DNA of 56,535 nucleotides. Origin: Chloroflexi bacterium UBA6077 (GTDB taxonomy: Bacteria > Chloroflexota > UBA6077). Where the stretch lies: NCBI GenBank assembly GCA_002436065.1, contig DIXP01000096.1, positions 15,717 through 72,251 of the forward strand. Reading direction: 5' to 3'. A program made the translations under genes and the position numbers. Positions 1 to 8,794 of the stretch are shown piece after piece (positions within the stretch are counted from its first letter, which is position 1; each line of letters begins with the position of its first letter). The notes below the pieces were generated by a model. The model worked only from the letters and a program-made list of their open reading frames with translations, was not told the DNA's origin and made no database searches.

Positions 1-138
1 AAGCTCCTGCTGAGCCGTCCAGTAGGGGGAGCAGGCGACAGACTCCAACAGGTGGCTCGCCAGGAGGCTCGCCCTCCCGCAGTGTGGACACCCCTGTTAG
101 CCATACCGTGTCAGCTTTATTTGTTAAGGTTCATTACC

Positions 139-178
139 GGGCTTTGTCTTCTTAACCCGACGGTTTTAACCTCGGGCT
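139..178. repeat. Dispersed extragenic repeat, half copy
   Basis: The segment from GGGCTTTGTCTTCTTA through to CTCGGGCTC matches the right half of the longer palindromic element at 4123-4210 with only a few mismatches. The left arm present in the second copy is missing here. Positions 1-290 otherwise show no gene I can support. The upstream part presumably follows the end of a nuoM gene outside the window, but that is inference. Confidence 0.7.
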
Positions 179-290
179 CTCTCCCTCGGCCCGCAACATC
201 GTCCCCCGTCCGCGCGCTTCGCTCGGGCTCACCCCCACGACAAGCAACGTCGCCCTGCCGCACGCACCTGTTGGCTTTGGAGGCCATCTG

Positions 291-1709
291 TTGGACATAG
301 CCCTGCTTGCACCCGAACTGATAACCGCCCTCTTTGCCTCGCTGGCGATCCTGGTCGGCACATTCATGCCGCGCACCAAGAGGGCCAGCCTCTACCTCGC
401 CCTGCTCGGCATCGCCCTCGGTGCCGGGGCGTGCGCGCTGCTGGTCGGACGCAACACCACCTCCTTCTACGGCGCGCTGGTCGTGGACGACTTCGCCATC
501 TTCTTCAAGCTGGCCTTCCTGCTGGCGGCGGCGCTCGTTGCCATCGCCTCCGGCGACTTCTTGCGGCGATACCCCGGGATCGAGGGAGAGTTCTACGGAC
601 TGCTTCTCTTCGCCACTACCGGCATGATGCTGATGGCCGGAACGGGGGAGCTGATGAGCCTCTACCTGTCCCTCGAGCTCGCCAGCATCAGCCTCTACCT
701 GCTGGCGGGGCTGGCGAAGCGGGACCAGAAATCCAGCGAGGCCGCGCTCAAGTACCTGCTGCTGGGGGCGCTCTCGTCGGCGGTGCTGCTCTATGGGATG
801 GCCCTGCTGTACGGGCTGTCCGGCACCACCGACCTGGCCGGCATAGCCGCGGCCATCGGGCAGACCACCTCCCCGGCGCTGCTGCTGGGCATGGCGCTGG
901 TCGCCTCCGGCTTCGCATTCAAGATCGCCGCCGTGCCCTTCCAGATGTGGGCCCCAGACGTCTACGAGGGTGCCCCAACCCCGGTCACGGCCTTCCTTTC
1001 CGTGGCATCCAAGGCCGCCGGCTTCGCCGCACTGGTCCGCGTCTTCACCGTGGCCCTGCCCTCACTCCAGCCCGACTGGGTCGCCCTCTTCGCCGTGCTC
1101 TCCGCGCTCACCATGACCCTGGGCAACGTCGCGGCGATACCCCAGGGCAACATCAAGCGGATGCTGGCCTACTCCAGCATCGGCCACGCGGGCTACCTGC
1201 TGATGGGGGTTGCCGCCGCCACCACCCTCGGGCTCTCCAGCCTTCTCTTCTACCTGCTGGCCTACACGGTGACCAACGTCGCGGCATTCATCGTGGTGAT
1301 CGCCCTTTCCCAGGCGGTCCCAGACAACCAGATCGCGGGCTACGCCGGACTCCACCGGCGCTCCCCCCTGCTCAGCTTCGCCCTCGCGGCTAGCCTGCTC
1401 TCCCTGGCCGGCCTCCCGCCCATGGCGGGCTTCTTCGCCAAGCTGTACCTCTTCGCCGCCGCCTTCCAGGCGGGGCTCGCCTGGCTCGTGGTGCTGGGGC
1501 TGCTGAACTCGGCGATATCCCTCTACTACTACTCCCAGGTGGTCCGGCAGATGTATCTGGTCCCACCCAAGGAGGAGCAACCCGTCCGGTTCCCCCGTCT
1601 CGCCCTAGTCTCACTGTCGGTGGCGCTGGCCGGCGTGTTCGCCCTGGGGATCCTCTCCGACCCCTTCCTCGCCTTCGCCCAAGCAGCCGTCACGGCGATG
1701 GTGAAGTAG
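291..1709 (+). CDS. nuoN: NADH-quinone oxidoreductase subunit N
   Basis: Membrane proton-pumping subunit N of respiratory complex I. The 472-residue product has about 14 hydrophobic helices and the Mrp/NuoN core sequences, including FKIAAVPFQMWAPDVYEGAP near residue 205 and KRMLAYSSIGHAGYLL near 290. In this family these carry the lysines of the proton channel. The start is TTG at 291, preceded by GGAGG at 279-283 with a 7-base spacer, and no better ATG exists. It is the only Nuo gene here, and the rest of the nuo operon should lie upstream of the window. A GC hairpin follows at 1726-1742. Family assignment is secure. Confidence 0.95.
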   Translation: MDIALLAPELITALFASLAILVGTFMPRTKRASLYLALLGIALGAGACALLVGRNTTSFYGALVVDDFAIFFKLAFLLAAALVAIASGDFLRRYPGIEGEFYGLLLFATTGMMLMAGTGELMSLYLSLELASISLYLLAGLAKRDQKSSEAALKYLLLGALSSAVLLYGMALLYGLSGTTDLAGIAAAIGQTTSPALLLGMALVASGFAFKIAAVPFQMWAPDVYEGAPTPVTAFLSVASKAAGFAALVRVFTVALPSLQPDWVALFAVLSALTMTLGNVAAIPQGNIKRMLAYSSIGHAGYLLMGVAAATTLGLSSLLFYLLAYTVTNVAAFIVVIALSQAVPDNQIAGYAGLHRRSPLLSFALAASLLSLAGLPPMAGFFAKLYLFAAAFQAGLAWLVVLGLLNSAISLYYYSQVVRQMYLVPPKEEQPVRFPRLALVSLSVALAGVFALGILSDPFLAFAQAAVTAMVK

Positions 1710-1725
1710 CCGTCCCGCCGGGAGC

Positions 1726-1742
1726 GCGGGCCGCTGGCCCGC
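1726..1742 (+). terminator. Hairpin after nuoN
   Basis: GCGGGCC and GGCCCGC form a perfect 7-bp stem with a 3-base loop, 17 bases after the nuoN stop. No U-tract follows, as is true of most hairpins in this window. Confidence 0.5.
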
Positions 1743-1827
1743 CCGTACCCGTAGCTCCAGCGCTTATCCCCTTCGCCCCAGCCGTCCGATCGGTCCAATC
1801 CGCCCCCCTGCCCCTTTGTGGGGGAAG

Positions 1828-1876
1828 AGGCATCTCCCCCTCTCCCCGTGGGGGAGGGGGCCGGGGGTGGGGTCCG
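1828..1876. repeat. CCCC-rich extragenic palindrome
   Basis: The segment CATCTCCCCCTCTCCCC followed by GTGGGGGAGGGGGCCGGGG is an imperfect inverted repeat between the convergent genes nuoN and PrsW. Elements with this text are familiar as dispersed non-coding repeats in GC-rich bacterial genomes. It may also act as a bidirectional terminator. Confidence 0.5.
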
Positions 1877-1884
1877 TTCCCCCT

Positions 1885-3081
1885 CTACCGCCCCCCCTCC
1901 TCGGGCCGCCCTGGCGCATCCCCCGCCGCAACCCCGAGCCGGCGCGCCTTCACCCGCAGATCCTCTACCGACTGCGCCCTCTCCGGCCTCACACCCCGGC
2001 TCACCCGCCACTTCGCGAAGGCCAGCTCCGTCAGCGCCTGGTTAAACCGCCGAAGCGCCCGCCAGGAGCGCCATCCACCACGCCTCCACGCCAGCACCTC
2101 GCCCTTCCGTCGAGCCCGCGAGGAGGTGACCCTGGCATATGCATCCTCGCTCAGCACGCCCGCCTGAACCTCGTCCCGGAGGAATTCGGCGACAACCCTC
2201 TTCTCCCGTCTCCAGGCCCGACCCAGGGCAATCGCCAGCACCACCAACACCGGTCCCGTTAGCAGCGCCACAACGAAGGGAGCCGCGACCCAGAAACCTA
2301 CCCCATCTTCATCGAGACCAGAGACCAGCCCAATCGATATGCTCCCGAGGAGGTTCCAGGAGGCGTGGGCCACGATCGCGGCCATCAATGCCAGGGCTGG
2401 CAGCAACAGCTTGGTGGCATTTCTGTTCGTCTCCCTCGCGTAGCCCAGACCGGCCCCCGTCAGGGCGGTATATCCCGCGTGCCCCAGTCCGTTGAGACCC
2501 ACCCGCACGTAGAAAAGGGCAGCGAGCTGTCCGGTGGCGTATGCATCGGAGAAGTACAGGATGTTCTCGCTCATCGCGAAGCCTATCCCTACGAGGGAGC
2601 CGTAGACGACCCCGTCCACGACGTCGTCGAACTCGTTGCGAAGCCTCCACATGAGGAGGAGCAGCACCAGGCCCTTCGCTGTCTCCTCGACCACCGGGGC
2701 CACGATGACTGCCGTCAGGAAGCCCCCCAGCCCCTCGTCCTGCAGGGCCGACGAGAATACCTCGGCCGACAGCTCGTTGAACAGCGATGCGACGACGGTG
2801 GCTACCAGCGCACCCCACAGGAAGGCTGCGAGCAGTACCCGGGCGGGCTCGCGCTCGTAGCGATCCATCTGGAGCAAGAAGAGGGAATAGAGCAGCGCGG
2901 GAACCACGGCGGCCGCTATCACCACGGCGCCGCCAACGGAGCCCAGGGCAGTCGCCTGCCCCAGGATGCCCACTACGCCCACCAGGGCCACGACCCCCAG
3001 AATGGAGCCGCCGCACCCCCAGACCAGGCACCCCCTCACGTCCACCCCCCAACGCCCTCCAACGCCCTCAAACTGACGCAT
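1885..3081 (-). CDS. PrsW-family intramembrane metalloprotease
   Basis: Predicted membrane-embedded zinc protease of the PrsW/CPBP-related group, which cleaves anti-sigma factors or other membrane proteins in characterised members. Visible hallmarks are VVEETAKG (EExxK motif), FAMSENILYF, HAGYTALTGAGLG and a later HASWNLL, all within hydrophobic helices, followed by a basic cytoplasmic tail of about 110 residues. The reading frame stays open up to 3240, but that part overlaps an extragenic repeat (3096-3165), so I place the start at ATG 3081 (about 398 residues). The ribosome-binding site is weak and a start slightly downstream is possible. The target is unknown and no sigma or anti-sigma pair is adjacent. 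Confidence 0.8.
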   Translation of the reverse strand: MRQFEGVGGRWGVDVRGCLVWGCGGSILGVVALVGVVGILGQATALGSVGGAVVIAAAVVPALLYSLFLLQMDRYEREPARVLLAAFLWGALVATVVASLFNELSAEVFSSALQDEGLGGFLTAVIVAPVVEETAKGLVLLLLMWRLRNEFDDVVDGVVYGSLVGIGFAMSENILYFSDAYATGQLAALFYVRVGLNGLGHAGYTALTGAGLGYARETNRNATKLLLPALALMAAIVAHASWNLLGSISIGLVSGLDEDGVGFWVAAPFVVALLTGPVLVVLAIALGRAWRREKRVVAEFLRDEVQAGVLSEDAYARVTSSRARRKGEVLAWRRGGWRSWRALRRFNQALTELAFAKWRVSRGVRPERAQSVEDLRVKARRLGVAAGDAPGRPEEGGR

Positions 3082-3095
3082 CCCAGAACCCCTAC

Positions 3096-3165
3096 CCCCT
3101 GTCATCCTGAGCACCCCTCCCGGTGTCATCCTGAGCCGCAGCGAAGGATCTCCCGTTCCACGTAG
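3096..3165. repeat. Dispersed 'GTCATCCTGAG' repeat, copy 1
   Basis: Two GTCATCCTGAGC units are followed by AGCGAAGGATCTC and GTTnCAnGTAG. The same arrangement recurs at 22031-22099 in the same orientation. Repeats with this core are widespread in intergenic DNA of several bacterial phyla, including Chloroflexota (general knowledge). It separates the PrsW gene from TSUP. Confidence 0.75.
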
Positions 3166-3270
3166 CCCCCCACACCCCCCGCCTGCGCCCCCGCAACAAC
3201 AAACATCAGGATAGCCGCCCAGGGCAAAAGAGCGCAACAAGGTTAGAAGGTCAGTGCGAAGGCATGGCCT

Positions 3271-4008
3271 TCACACCCCTGCCAGTAGCCGAAGCTCGGA
3301 GAGGAAGATGCTGGACCCGGCAAACAGCACCAGGACCACCATGGAGCGGCGGAACAGCTGGGAATTCACCCTGGGAAGGAACCAGAGCCCCAGCAGGTAG
3401 CCAACCACGCAAATGGGTAGCAGTTGCAGTGCGGTGCCCAATAACTGATCCGTCACCAGCCCGCCAAAGTAGAGGATGGCCAGAGTCGGTGGGGTGATAC
3501 CCAGCAGAAATGCGGCAATAGTGGCACGCAGACGCTCCTTGGGAAGCCCCTGGTTCGCCAGGAACAGGACGACGAAGGGTCCGCACACGGTAACGCAGCT
3601 GTTGATCGCTCCGCCCAGAAAACCGACGACCACGGCCGCCTTTCGCTCCGAGCTGAACGGCCTCTGGTAGTCGAACAGCAACAGCAGCGACGCCGCGATG
3701 ATGAAAATGCCGATGAGCAGCCGGAGCAGCGTATCGCTGATGACCACCAGGACGTACGCGCCCAACGGTAGCCCGAAGAAGCTGGAAAGCAGCAGCGTGG
3801 TCAGGAGCGGGCGGTCGATATCCTTACGAGCGTTCCAGGATATGCCGGACCCCACCACCATGTACAGCGCCAGCGTGAGGATGACCGCCGACTTCGCGTC
3901 CGTCACCGCGACCATGGTGGGGATCATTACGAGGGCGAAACCGAACCCGGTTACGGTCTGGATGAAGCTGGCCAGAAGGGCCACCGCCAGTTGGAACACG
4001 AACTCCAT
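3271..4008 (-). CDS. TSUP family sulfite/organosulfur exporter (TauE/SafE-like)
   Basis: A 245-residue integral membrane protein with about eight helices. The N-terminal half carries the typical TSUP text SFIQTVTGFGFALVMIPTM, and the C-terminal half repeats the fold (AVVVGFLGGAINSCVTVCGPF). TSUP proteins move sulfite, sulfolactate, sulfoacetate or other small organic anions outward, but specificity cannot be read from sequence. ATG 4008 is preceded by GGTGGGA. It stands alone between repeats, so its partner pathway is unknown. Family level is confident; the sulfur link is tentative. Confidence 0.85.
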   Translation of the reverse strand: MEFVFQLAVALLASFIQTVTGFGFALVMIPTMVAVTDAKSAVILTLALYMVVGSGISWNARKDIDRPLLTTLLLSSFFGLPLGAYVLVVISDTLLRLLIGIFIIAASLLLLFDYQRPFSSERKAAVVVGFLGGAINSCVTVCGPFVVLFLANQGLPKERLRATIAAFLLGITPPTLAILYFGGLVTDQLLGTALQLLPICVVGYLLGLWFLPRVNSQLFRRSMVVLVLFAGSSIFLSELRLLAGV

Positions 4009-4122
4009 CTATCAGTATCCCACCACAGAATTCACTCCCACCCTGGGACGACCTGTGCTTGGCGGCGCATCCACCAAATCCTTGGCGCTTTACCATGGCT
4101 ATCCGCCCGACACTGAAGCGAT

Positions 4123-4210
4123 CGGGCTAAGAAAACAAAGCCCCTTCGGGGGCTGGGCTCTCAGCCCGCAGGGCTTCGTCTTCTTAGCCCGACGGTTTCA
4201 ACCTCGGGCT
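4123..4210. repeat. Dispersed palindromic repeat, full copy
   Basis: The left arm CGGGCTAAGAAAACAAAGCCC (4123-4143) pairs imperfectly with the right arm GGGCTTCGTCTTCTTAGCCCG (4171-4191). Between them a smaller hairpin (GGGCTctcaGCCC) is nested. The right arm and the following CGGTTTCAACCTCGGGCTC recur at 139-178. The rest of 4009-4299 shows no gene. Confidence 0.75.
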
Positions 4211-4299
4211 CACTACCAGGCAAAGCAACGTGGACTTGCTGAATGGACCAATGAGTCAACCTGGCGGCGAAACAGCTGTCCCTAGGAACACGGAACGCC

Positions 4300-5175
4300 C
4301 TACTGCAGCCCCCAACTGTCATCCGCCAGCGCCGCGATCTGCTCCCGCATGGGCCTTGACCCAACAGAGGGGTCGGTCCCCGTGCGCCTCAGCCAAACGT
4401 GGAACGAGTACCTAGAGGCAGGAAAGTAGCACCGAGCGAACTGAACCGGCCGGCCGTTAGTCAGGTAGACGATGCGGTCGAAGTAGACCAGAGGAGACCC
4501 GATAGGCACCCGTAGCAGCCCTGATTCTCTCGTCCTGGCCACGGACGCACCCATGGTCTGGGACGCCTTGTTCAGCTGCAGGCCGAACTCGGTCTCCATG
4601 ATCTGGTAGAGCGGACCGGCCATCAACTCGGGCTTCGCCAGGAAGCTGTCGCCGATATCAGAGGGATACGTGCCAAACTCCAGCACCACGGGCTCATCAT
4701 CGCCCACGGCCCGCAACCTGTCGAGGCGAAAAGCCGGCTCCCCACGCACCAATCCGAGCAGTTCGCTCTGTCGATCGGTTGGCTGGAAGCGCTCGGCCCT
4801 CAGAACACGGGTGCTGCATACCAGCCCGAACGACTCGATCTCGTCGAGCACTCCACTCAACTTGGAGAGATCGGATGTGACCGAGGGGGCGGCAACGACT
4901 GTTCCGCGTCCGGCCTTCCTTTGGATCAGCCCATGCTCGGCCAACCACCTCAGCGCGCGCTCCACGGTGGTTGTGCTAACTCCATATCGCTCGCGCAGCT
5001 CACGCGAAGTGGGAAAGGAGTCGCCGGTCTTGTACACCCCTCGTTCGATCTGCTGCTGCAGGATCTGGCGAAGCTGGTAGTGCAGATCCAGTGGCGCGGA
5101 GGGGTCAACCCGGTCCGGGGAGGGCTCTCGCCCAACCTGCCCGATCTCTGCCATCTCTTCCTGAGGATTGCCCAT
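4300..5175 (-). CDS. GntR-family transcriptional regulator with UTRA domain (regulator 1)
   Basis: A 291-residue regulator of the HutC subfamily. The N-terminal winged helix (residues about 28-95) has HYQLRQILQQQIERGVYKTG and FPTSRELRERYGVSTTTVER. A UTRA ligand-binding domain follows, with RLDRLRAVGDDEPVV and the C-terminal VYFDRIVYLTNGRPVQFA. It is transcribed away from the E2-E1-DASS operon, so it most likely controls that operon and itself from the shared 5176-5479 region. Its ligand would be an organic acid handled by that operon, which is inference. ATG 5175 has only a weak GGTGG; an in-frame ATG seven codons in, after AGGA, is an alternative. Confidence 0.9.
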   Translation of the reverse strand: MGNPQEEMAEIGQVGREPSPDRVDPSAPLDLHYQLRQILQQQIERGVYKTGDSFPTSRELRERYGVSTTTVERALRWLAEHGLIQRKAGRGTVVAAPSVTSDLSKLSGVLDEIESFGLVCSTRVLRAERFQPTDRQSELLGLVRGEPAFRLDRLRAVGDDEPVVLEFGTYPSDIGDSFLAKPELMAGPLYQIMETEFGLQLNKASQTMGASVARTRESGLLRVPIGSPLVYFDRIVYLTNGRPVQFARCYFPASRYSFHVWLRRTGTDPSVGSRPMREQIAALADDSWGLQ

Positions 5176-5479
5176 CTCTAGCCACCCATTGCGAGTTGCC
5201 TGGGCTGCCCGCGAGCCGTCGCCAAGACTATTCGACTGCCTCGACTCGCGTCAACACACCGACATTTTACGCTTCCAGACACAATTATACCCTCACAACC
5301 AGTGTCTGCACACCCCCTGCCCCGCGAGCCCCCATCGCCATTCAGAGCTATTCGAGCCCTTCCAGATAATCTGTCACCCAATTCATTGACATGTCGCCAC
5401 CAGGGTGCTAGTCTCGTGGCGGACAAATTACGCGTGAAAGCGTATAATATGGCCGCACAGGCGCTATTGGGAGGTCCAA
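5176..5479. promoter_or_regulatory. Divergent control region, regulator 1 / E2 operon
   Basis: This 304-base gap has no gene. On the plus strand there are two promoter candidates: TTGACA (5386-5391), 17 bases, TAGTCT (5409-5414); and CGGACA (5420-5425), 17 bases, TATAAT (5443-5448). On the minus strand TTGACG, 18 bases, TAGTCT lies near 5225-5255 and would drive the regulator gene. An inverted repeat TACGC-6-GCGTA (5429-5444) overlaps the downstream plus-strand -10 box and is a plausible operator. Confidence 0.6.
5420..5448 (+). promoter_or_regulatory. Proximal promoter and candidate operator for the E2-E1 operon
   Basis: CGGACA and a perfect TATAAT are separated by 17 bases, which would place the transcript start about 25 bases before the GTG start of E2. 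TACGC gtgaaa GCGTA lies across the spacer and -10 box, where repressor binding would block RNA polymerase. Confidence 0.55.
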
Positions 5480-6745
5480 GTGCCGACAACAGTAACAATG
5501 CCCAGGCTGACCCAGACAATGGACACGGGGAAAATTCTCCGCTGGCTCCGAGCCGAAGGCGAGGCCGTCAAGGAGGGACAACCACTCTTCGAGGTAGAGA
5601 CGGACAAGGCCGCCGTGGAGGTCGAAGCTCCCGCCTCCGGTTTCGTCGGCGCCATTCTAGTCCCAGAGGGCAATGAAGCCCCAATCGGGGCAGCAATCGC
5701 ACACATCCTCGCCGCGGGCGAGGAGATGGTCCGCTTGCCCGCAGACACCGCTCCGGCCCAAACAGCGTCCTCATTGCCGACGGCATCGCCGGTGTCCTCG
5801 TCGCCCGCGAAATCGCCGGCATCCTCATCCATGGCGACCCCATCGCAGCTAAGGGCGTCGCCCCTGGCAAAGAAGCTGGCCGCTCAGCACGGGATAGAGC
5901 TGTCCATGGTCAAGGGCAGCGGCCCGGGTGGGCGAATCGACAAGGAGGACGTCCTGGCAGCCGTCGCTGCATTGGAGACCCGCGGGGCTATCCTCTCCAC
6001 GCCGCCCCTCGCCACTGTCCCTACACCTACCCCGGTCGAGACCAGGCAGCCTGCCGGTGCCAATTACCAGGAGCTCAGCCCAATCCGCAAGACCACGGCC
6101 GAGCGGATGGCTGCCAGCTCGCATGAGACAGCGCGGGTCACCCTCTTCACCGAGGTGGATGCCACCGAACTGGTGCACACCAGGGAGAAGGTCGCCTCCG
6201 AGTTCGAGAAGCTCGTCGGTGTCAAGCTCACCGTTAGCCACCTGCTCCTCAAAGCCTGTGCGATGGCGCTGCGGGAGCACCCATACATGCTCGCGCAATG
6301 GGAGCAGGGCAGGCTACGCGCGACAAACGAAGTAAACCTGGGACTGGCTGTGCAGGCTGAGGCAGGACTCCTGGTCCCCGTCCTCAATGGCGCGGACGCA
6401 CTCAGCCTGAAGGATCTCGCTCAGCGGGCAACGACGATGGTGGAGAGGGCCCGACGGGGTACATTCTCCCTGGCTGAGAGCGCCTCCGGCACCTTCACCG
6501 TAACAAACCTCGGCATGTATGGCGTGGACGGCTTCACTCCCATCATCAACCCGCCCGAGACGGCTATCCTGGGAGTGGGTCGCATCGCAGAGAAGCCCGC
6601 CGTCGTGGCCGGCCGCATCGAGCCGCGGTGGCAGGTGGTGCTCAGCCTCAGCTTCGATCACCGAGTCGTGGATGGCGCCCCGGCGGCGGCCTTCCTGCAG
6701 CGGCTGCGCAAGCTGCTGGAGACACCTCAACTGCTATTCCTCTAA
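5480..6745 (+). CDS. 2-oxo-acid dehydrogenase E2, dihydrolipoamide acyltransferase
   Basis: Core acyltransferase of a pyruvate, acetoin or branched-chain-type dehydrogenase complex. The 421-residue protein has a lipoyl domain (residues 1-76, lipoyl lysine K43 in ETDKAAVE), a Ser/Ala/Pro-rich linker, a peripheral-subunit-binding domain (about 125-162, ASPLAKKLAAQHGI and GPGGRIDKEDV) and a catalytic domain ending in DHRVVDGA, with H394 and D398 as the acyl-transfer pair. The start is GTG 5480 after GGGAGGT. It comes first in its operon, ahead of E1alpha and E1beta, an unusual order. No E3 gene is in the window, so lipoamide dehydrogenase must come from elsewhere. Confidence 0.93.
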   Translation: MPTTVTMPRLTQTMDTGKILRWLRAEGEAVKEGQPLFEVETDKAAVEVEAPASGFVGAILVPEGNEAPIGAAIAHILAAGEEMVRLPADTAPAQTASSLPTASPVSSSPAKSPASSSMATPSQLRASPLAKKLAAQHGIELSMVKGSGPGGRIDKEDVLAAVAALETRGAILSTPPLATVPTPTPVETRQPAGANYQELSPIRKTTAERMAASSHETARVTLFTEVDATELVHTREKVASEFEKLVGVKLTVSHLLLKACAMALREHPYMLAQWEQGRLRATNEVNLGLAVQAEAGLLVPVLNGADALSLKDLAQRATTMVERARRGTFSLAESASGTFTVTNLGMYGVDGFTPIINPPETAILGVGRIAEKPAVVAGRIEPRWQVVLSLSFDHRVVDGAPAAAFLQRLRKLLETPQLLFL

Positions 6746-6783
6746 CGAGGATGCCAAGACCTACGTTCAGGAGGAGACGCTAG

Positions 6784-7776
6784 ATGCTGACAGACGCCGT
6801 TTCCACAACGGACCGGCAACTGCATGCCGAACTCTACACCAAGATGCTCCAGATCAGGCTCTTCGAGCAGAAAGCGGCGGAACTGTTCCGAGCGGGCAGG
6901 CTGCCCGGGTTTCTCCACTCCAGCCTTGGCCAGGAGGCCGTCCCCGTGGGGGTCTGCTCCTGCCTGCGAACCGACGATTACATCATCAGCACCCATCGAG
7001 GCCACGGCGACATCATCGCCAAGGGCGCGAAGCTGGACAGGATGATGGCCGAGCTGTTCGCCAAGAAGACGGGCTACTGCCACGCCAAGGGAGGCTCCAT
7101 GCACATCGCCGACTTCAGCATCGGCGTGCTGGGAGCCATGGGTATCGTGGGCAGCGGGCTGCCCATAGCCGCCGGTGCCGGCCTCTCGGCCCGCGTGCGG
7201 CGGAGCGGCCAGGTAGTCGTAGCCTTCTTCGGCGACGGCGCCTCCAACCAGGGCACCTTCCACGAGGCGATCAACCTCGCCTCCATATGGGACCTCCCAG
7301 TCGTATTCGTCTGCCAGAACAATCTCTACGCCATGTCCACCCCCAAGCGATACAACATGAAGGTGGAGAGGGTGTCGGACAGGGCCGTCGCCTACGGCAT
7401 CCCAGGCCAATCCGTCGATGGTAACGACATTTTGGCGGTTCGGAAGGTCACAGCTGCCGCTGTAGATAGGGCTCGCGCGGGCAAGGGGCCGAGTCTCTTG
7501 GAGTGCGTCACATACCGCCACACCGGACACTTCATCGGCGAGCCCGGGGACTACCGCTCCAAAGGCGAAGTCGAAGAGTGGATGCTGAAGGACCCGGTCC
7601 ACCTCTTCCGCTCGAGCATGCTGTCCCATGGATGGGCAACTGAGGATCACATTCGGGCCATCGAGACCAACGTGCAGCGAGAGATGGAAGCTGCGGTCGC
7701 CTTCGCGGAAGCCAGCCCGGAGCCTGAACTGGACGAAGCAGGCGAGGGTCTCTTCGCCGGGGTTTGGGAGGAGTAG
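6784..7776 (+). CDS. Thiamine-dependent 2-oxo-acid dehydrogenase E1 alpha subunit
   Basis: Alpha subunit of the decarboxylating E1 component, 330 residues. The thiamine diphosphate motif runs from GDGASNQGTFHEA (G150) to CQNN (N180). Active-site loop text HRGHGDIIAKG and GYCHAKGGSMHI is typical of PDH/acetoin dehydrogenase alpha chains, as is YRHTGHFIGEPGDYR. ATG 6784 follows AGGAGGAG with a 7-base spacer, 38 bases after E2 stops. The substrate could be pyruvate, acetoin or another 2-oxo acid. The adjacent DASS transporter and GntR regulator argue for a dedicated catabolic complex rather than housekeeping PDH. Confidence 0.93.
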   Translation: MLTDAVSTTDRQLHAELYTKMLQIRLFEQKAAELFRAGRLPGFLHSSLGQEAVPVGVCSCLRTDDYIISTHRGHGDIIAKGAKLDRMMAELFAKKTGYCHAKGGSMHIADFSIGVLGAMGIVGSGLPIAAGAGLSARVRRSGQVVVAFFGDGASNQGTFHEAINLASIWDLPVVFVCQNNLYAMSTPKRYNMKVERVSDRAVAYGIPGQSVDGNDILAVRKVTAAAVDRARAGKGPSLLECVTYRHTGHFIGEPGDYRSKGEVEEWMLKDPVHLFRSSMLSHGWATEDHIRAIETNVQREMEAAVAFAEASPEPELDEAGEGLFAGVWEE

Positions 7777-8757
7777 ATGATGCAGGAACTCACTTATCGA
7801 GAGGCATTGCACCAGGCCCTGCGAGAAGAGATGCAGAGGGACGATCGCGTGATCGTCCTGGGAGAGGACATCGCGGACCCCTTCGGCGGTCCCTTCAAGG
7901 TGACCACCGGGCTCTCCACTGAATTCGGCACGGAGCGGGTACGCAACACCCCCATCAGTGAGTCGGCCATGATCGGCTGCACGGTCGGTTCGGCCATCAC
8001 CGGCATGCGCCCCGTGGCGGAGCTAAGCTACATCGACTTCACCACCTGCGCCATGGACCAGATATGCAACCAGGCGGCGAAGATCCGCTTCATGACCGGC
8101 GGGCAGGTGACCGTGCCGATGGTGATCCGGACCGAGGGGGGAACGGGGCGCTCCTCGGCCGCCCAGCACGCCCAGAGCCTGGAGGCCTGGTTCACCCACG
8201 TCCCCGGCCTGCTCGTGGTCATGCCCTCGACACCCGCCGACGCGAAGGGGCTGCTGAAATCGGCGATCCGCTGCGACGACCCAGTCATGTTCATCGAGCA
8301 CAAGCTGCTGTACAACTCCAAGGGATTGGTACCCGACGGCGACGTCACTATCCCGATCGGCAAAGCCGAGGTGAAGCGGCAGGGCAACGACGTCACCATA
8401 GTGGCCACCTCCAGGATGGTCCTGGAGGCACTGGCCGCCGCGGAGACCCTCGCGAAGGAGGGCATCGAAGCTGAGGTGATCGACCCTCGGACCCTCGTCC
8501 CCCTGGACAAGCGGGCCATCCTCGGATCGGTCGAGAAGACCGGAAGGCTCGTGATTGTCCACGAGGCCGTCAAGAGAAGCGGCTTCGGCGCCGAGCTAGC
8601 CGCTATGGTTGCCGAGGAGGCGCTGGACTGCCTGGACGCCCCGATAATCCGTGTCGCCGGGGCGAACTCGCCCATGCCCTTCGCCCCCAAGCTAGAGGTC
8701 CACGTCATCCCCAACGCCGACAAGATAGCCGCAGCCGTTCGCCAGTCAATGTCCTGA
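7777..8757 (+). CDS. Thiamine-dependent 2-oxo-acid dehydrogenase E1 beta subunit
   Basis: Beta subunit of E1, 326 residues, starting right after the E1alpha stop. Characteristic segments are ALREEMQRDDRVIVLGEDI at the N-terminus, NTPISESAMIGCTVGSA, and EGGTGRSSAAQHAQSLEAWF followed by the transketolase C-terminal fold. The wording is close to acetoin-dehydrogenase beta chains and generic PDH beta chains alike. Two adjacent ATGs occur (7777 and 7780); GGGAGGAG is better spaced for the second. A strong 15-bp-stem palindrome follows at 8765-8794, so read-through into the DASS gene may be limited. Confidence 0.93.
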   Translation: MMQELTYREALHQALREEMQRDDRVIVLGEDIADPFGGPFKVTTGLSTEFGTERVRNTPISESAMIGCTVGSAITGMRPVAELSYIDFTTCAMDQICNQAAKIRFMTGGQVTVPMVIRTEGGTGRSSAAQHAQSLEAWFTHVPGLLVVMPSTPADAKGLLKSAIRCDDPVMFIEHKLLYNSKGLVPDGDVTIPIGKAEVKRQGNDVTIVATSRMVLEALAAAETLAKEGIEAEVIDPRTLVPLDKRAILGSVEKTGRLVIVHEAVKRSGFGAELAAMVAEEALDCLDAPIIRVAGANSPMPFAPKLEVHVIPNADKIAAAVRQSMS

Positions 8758-8764
8758 TAGGCGA

Positions 8765-8794
8765 TGTGCCGTCGCTCGCGCGAGCGACGGCACA
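8765..8794 (+). terminator. Perfect palindrome after the E1beta gene
   Basis: TGTGCCGTCGCTCGC and its exact complement form a 30-base palindrome beginning eight bases after the E1beta stop, followed by CCCCTTTCCCC. It probably terminates or attenuates transcription before the transporter gene. Confidence 0.7.

Noticed and set aside
1..290. 82-codon plus-strand frame at 52-300
   Set aside because: It overlaps the nuoN start, contains the dispersed repeat, and lacks a ribosome-binding site or motif.
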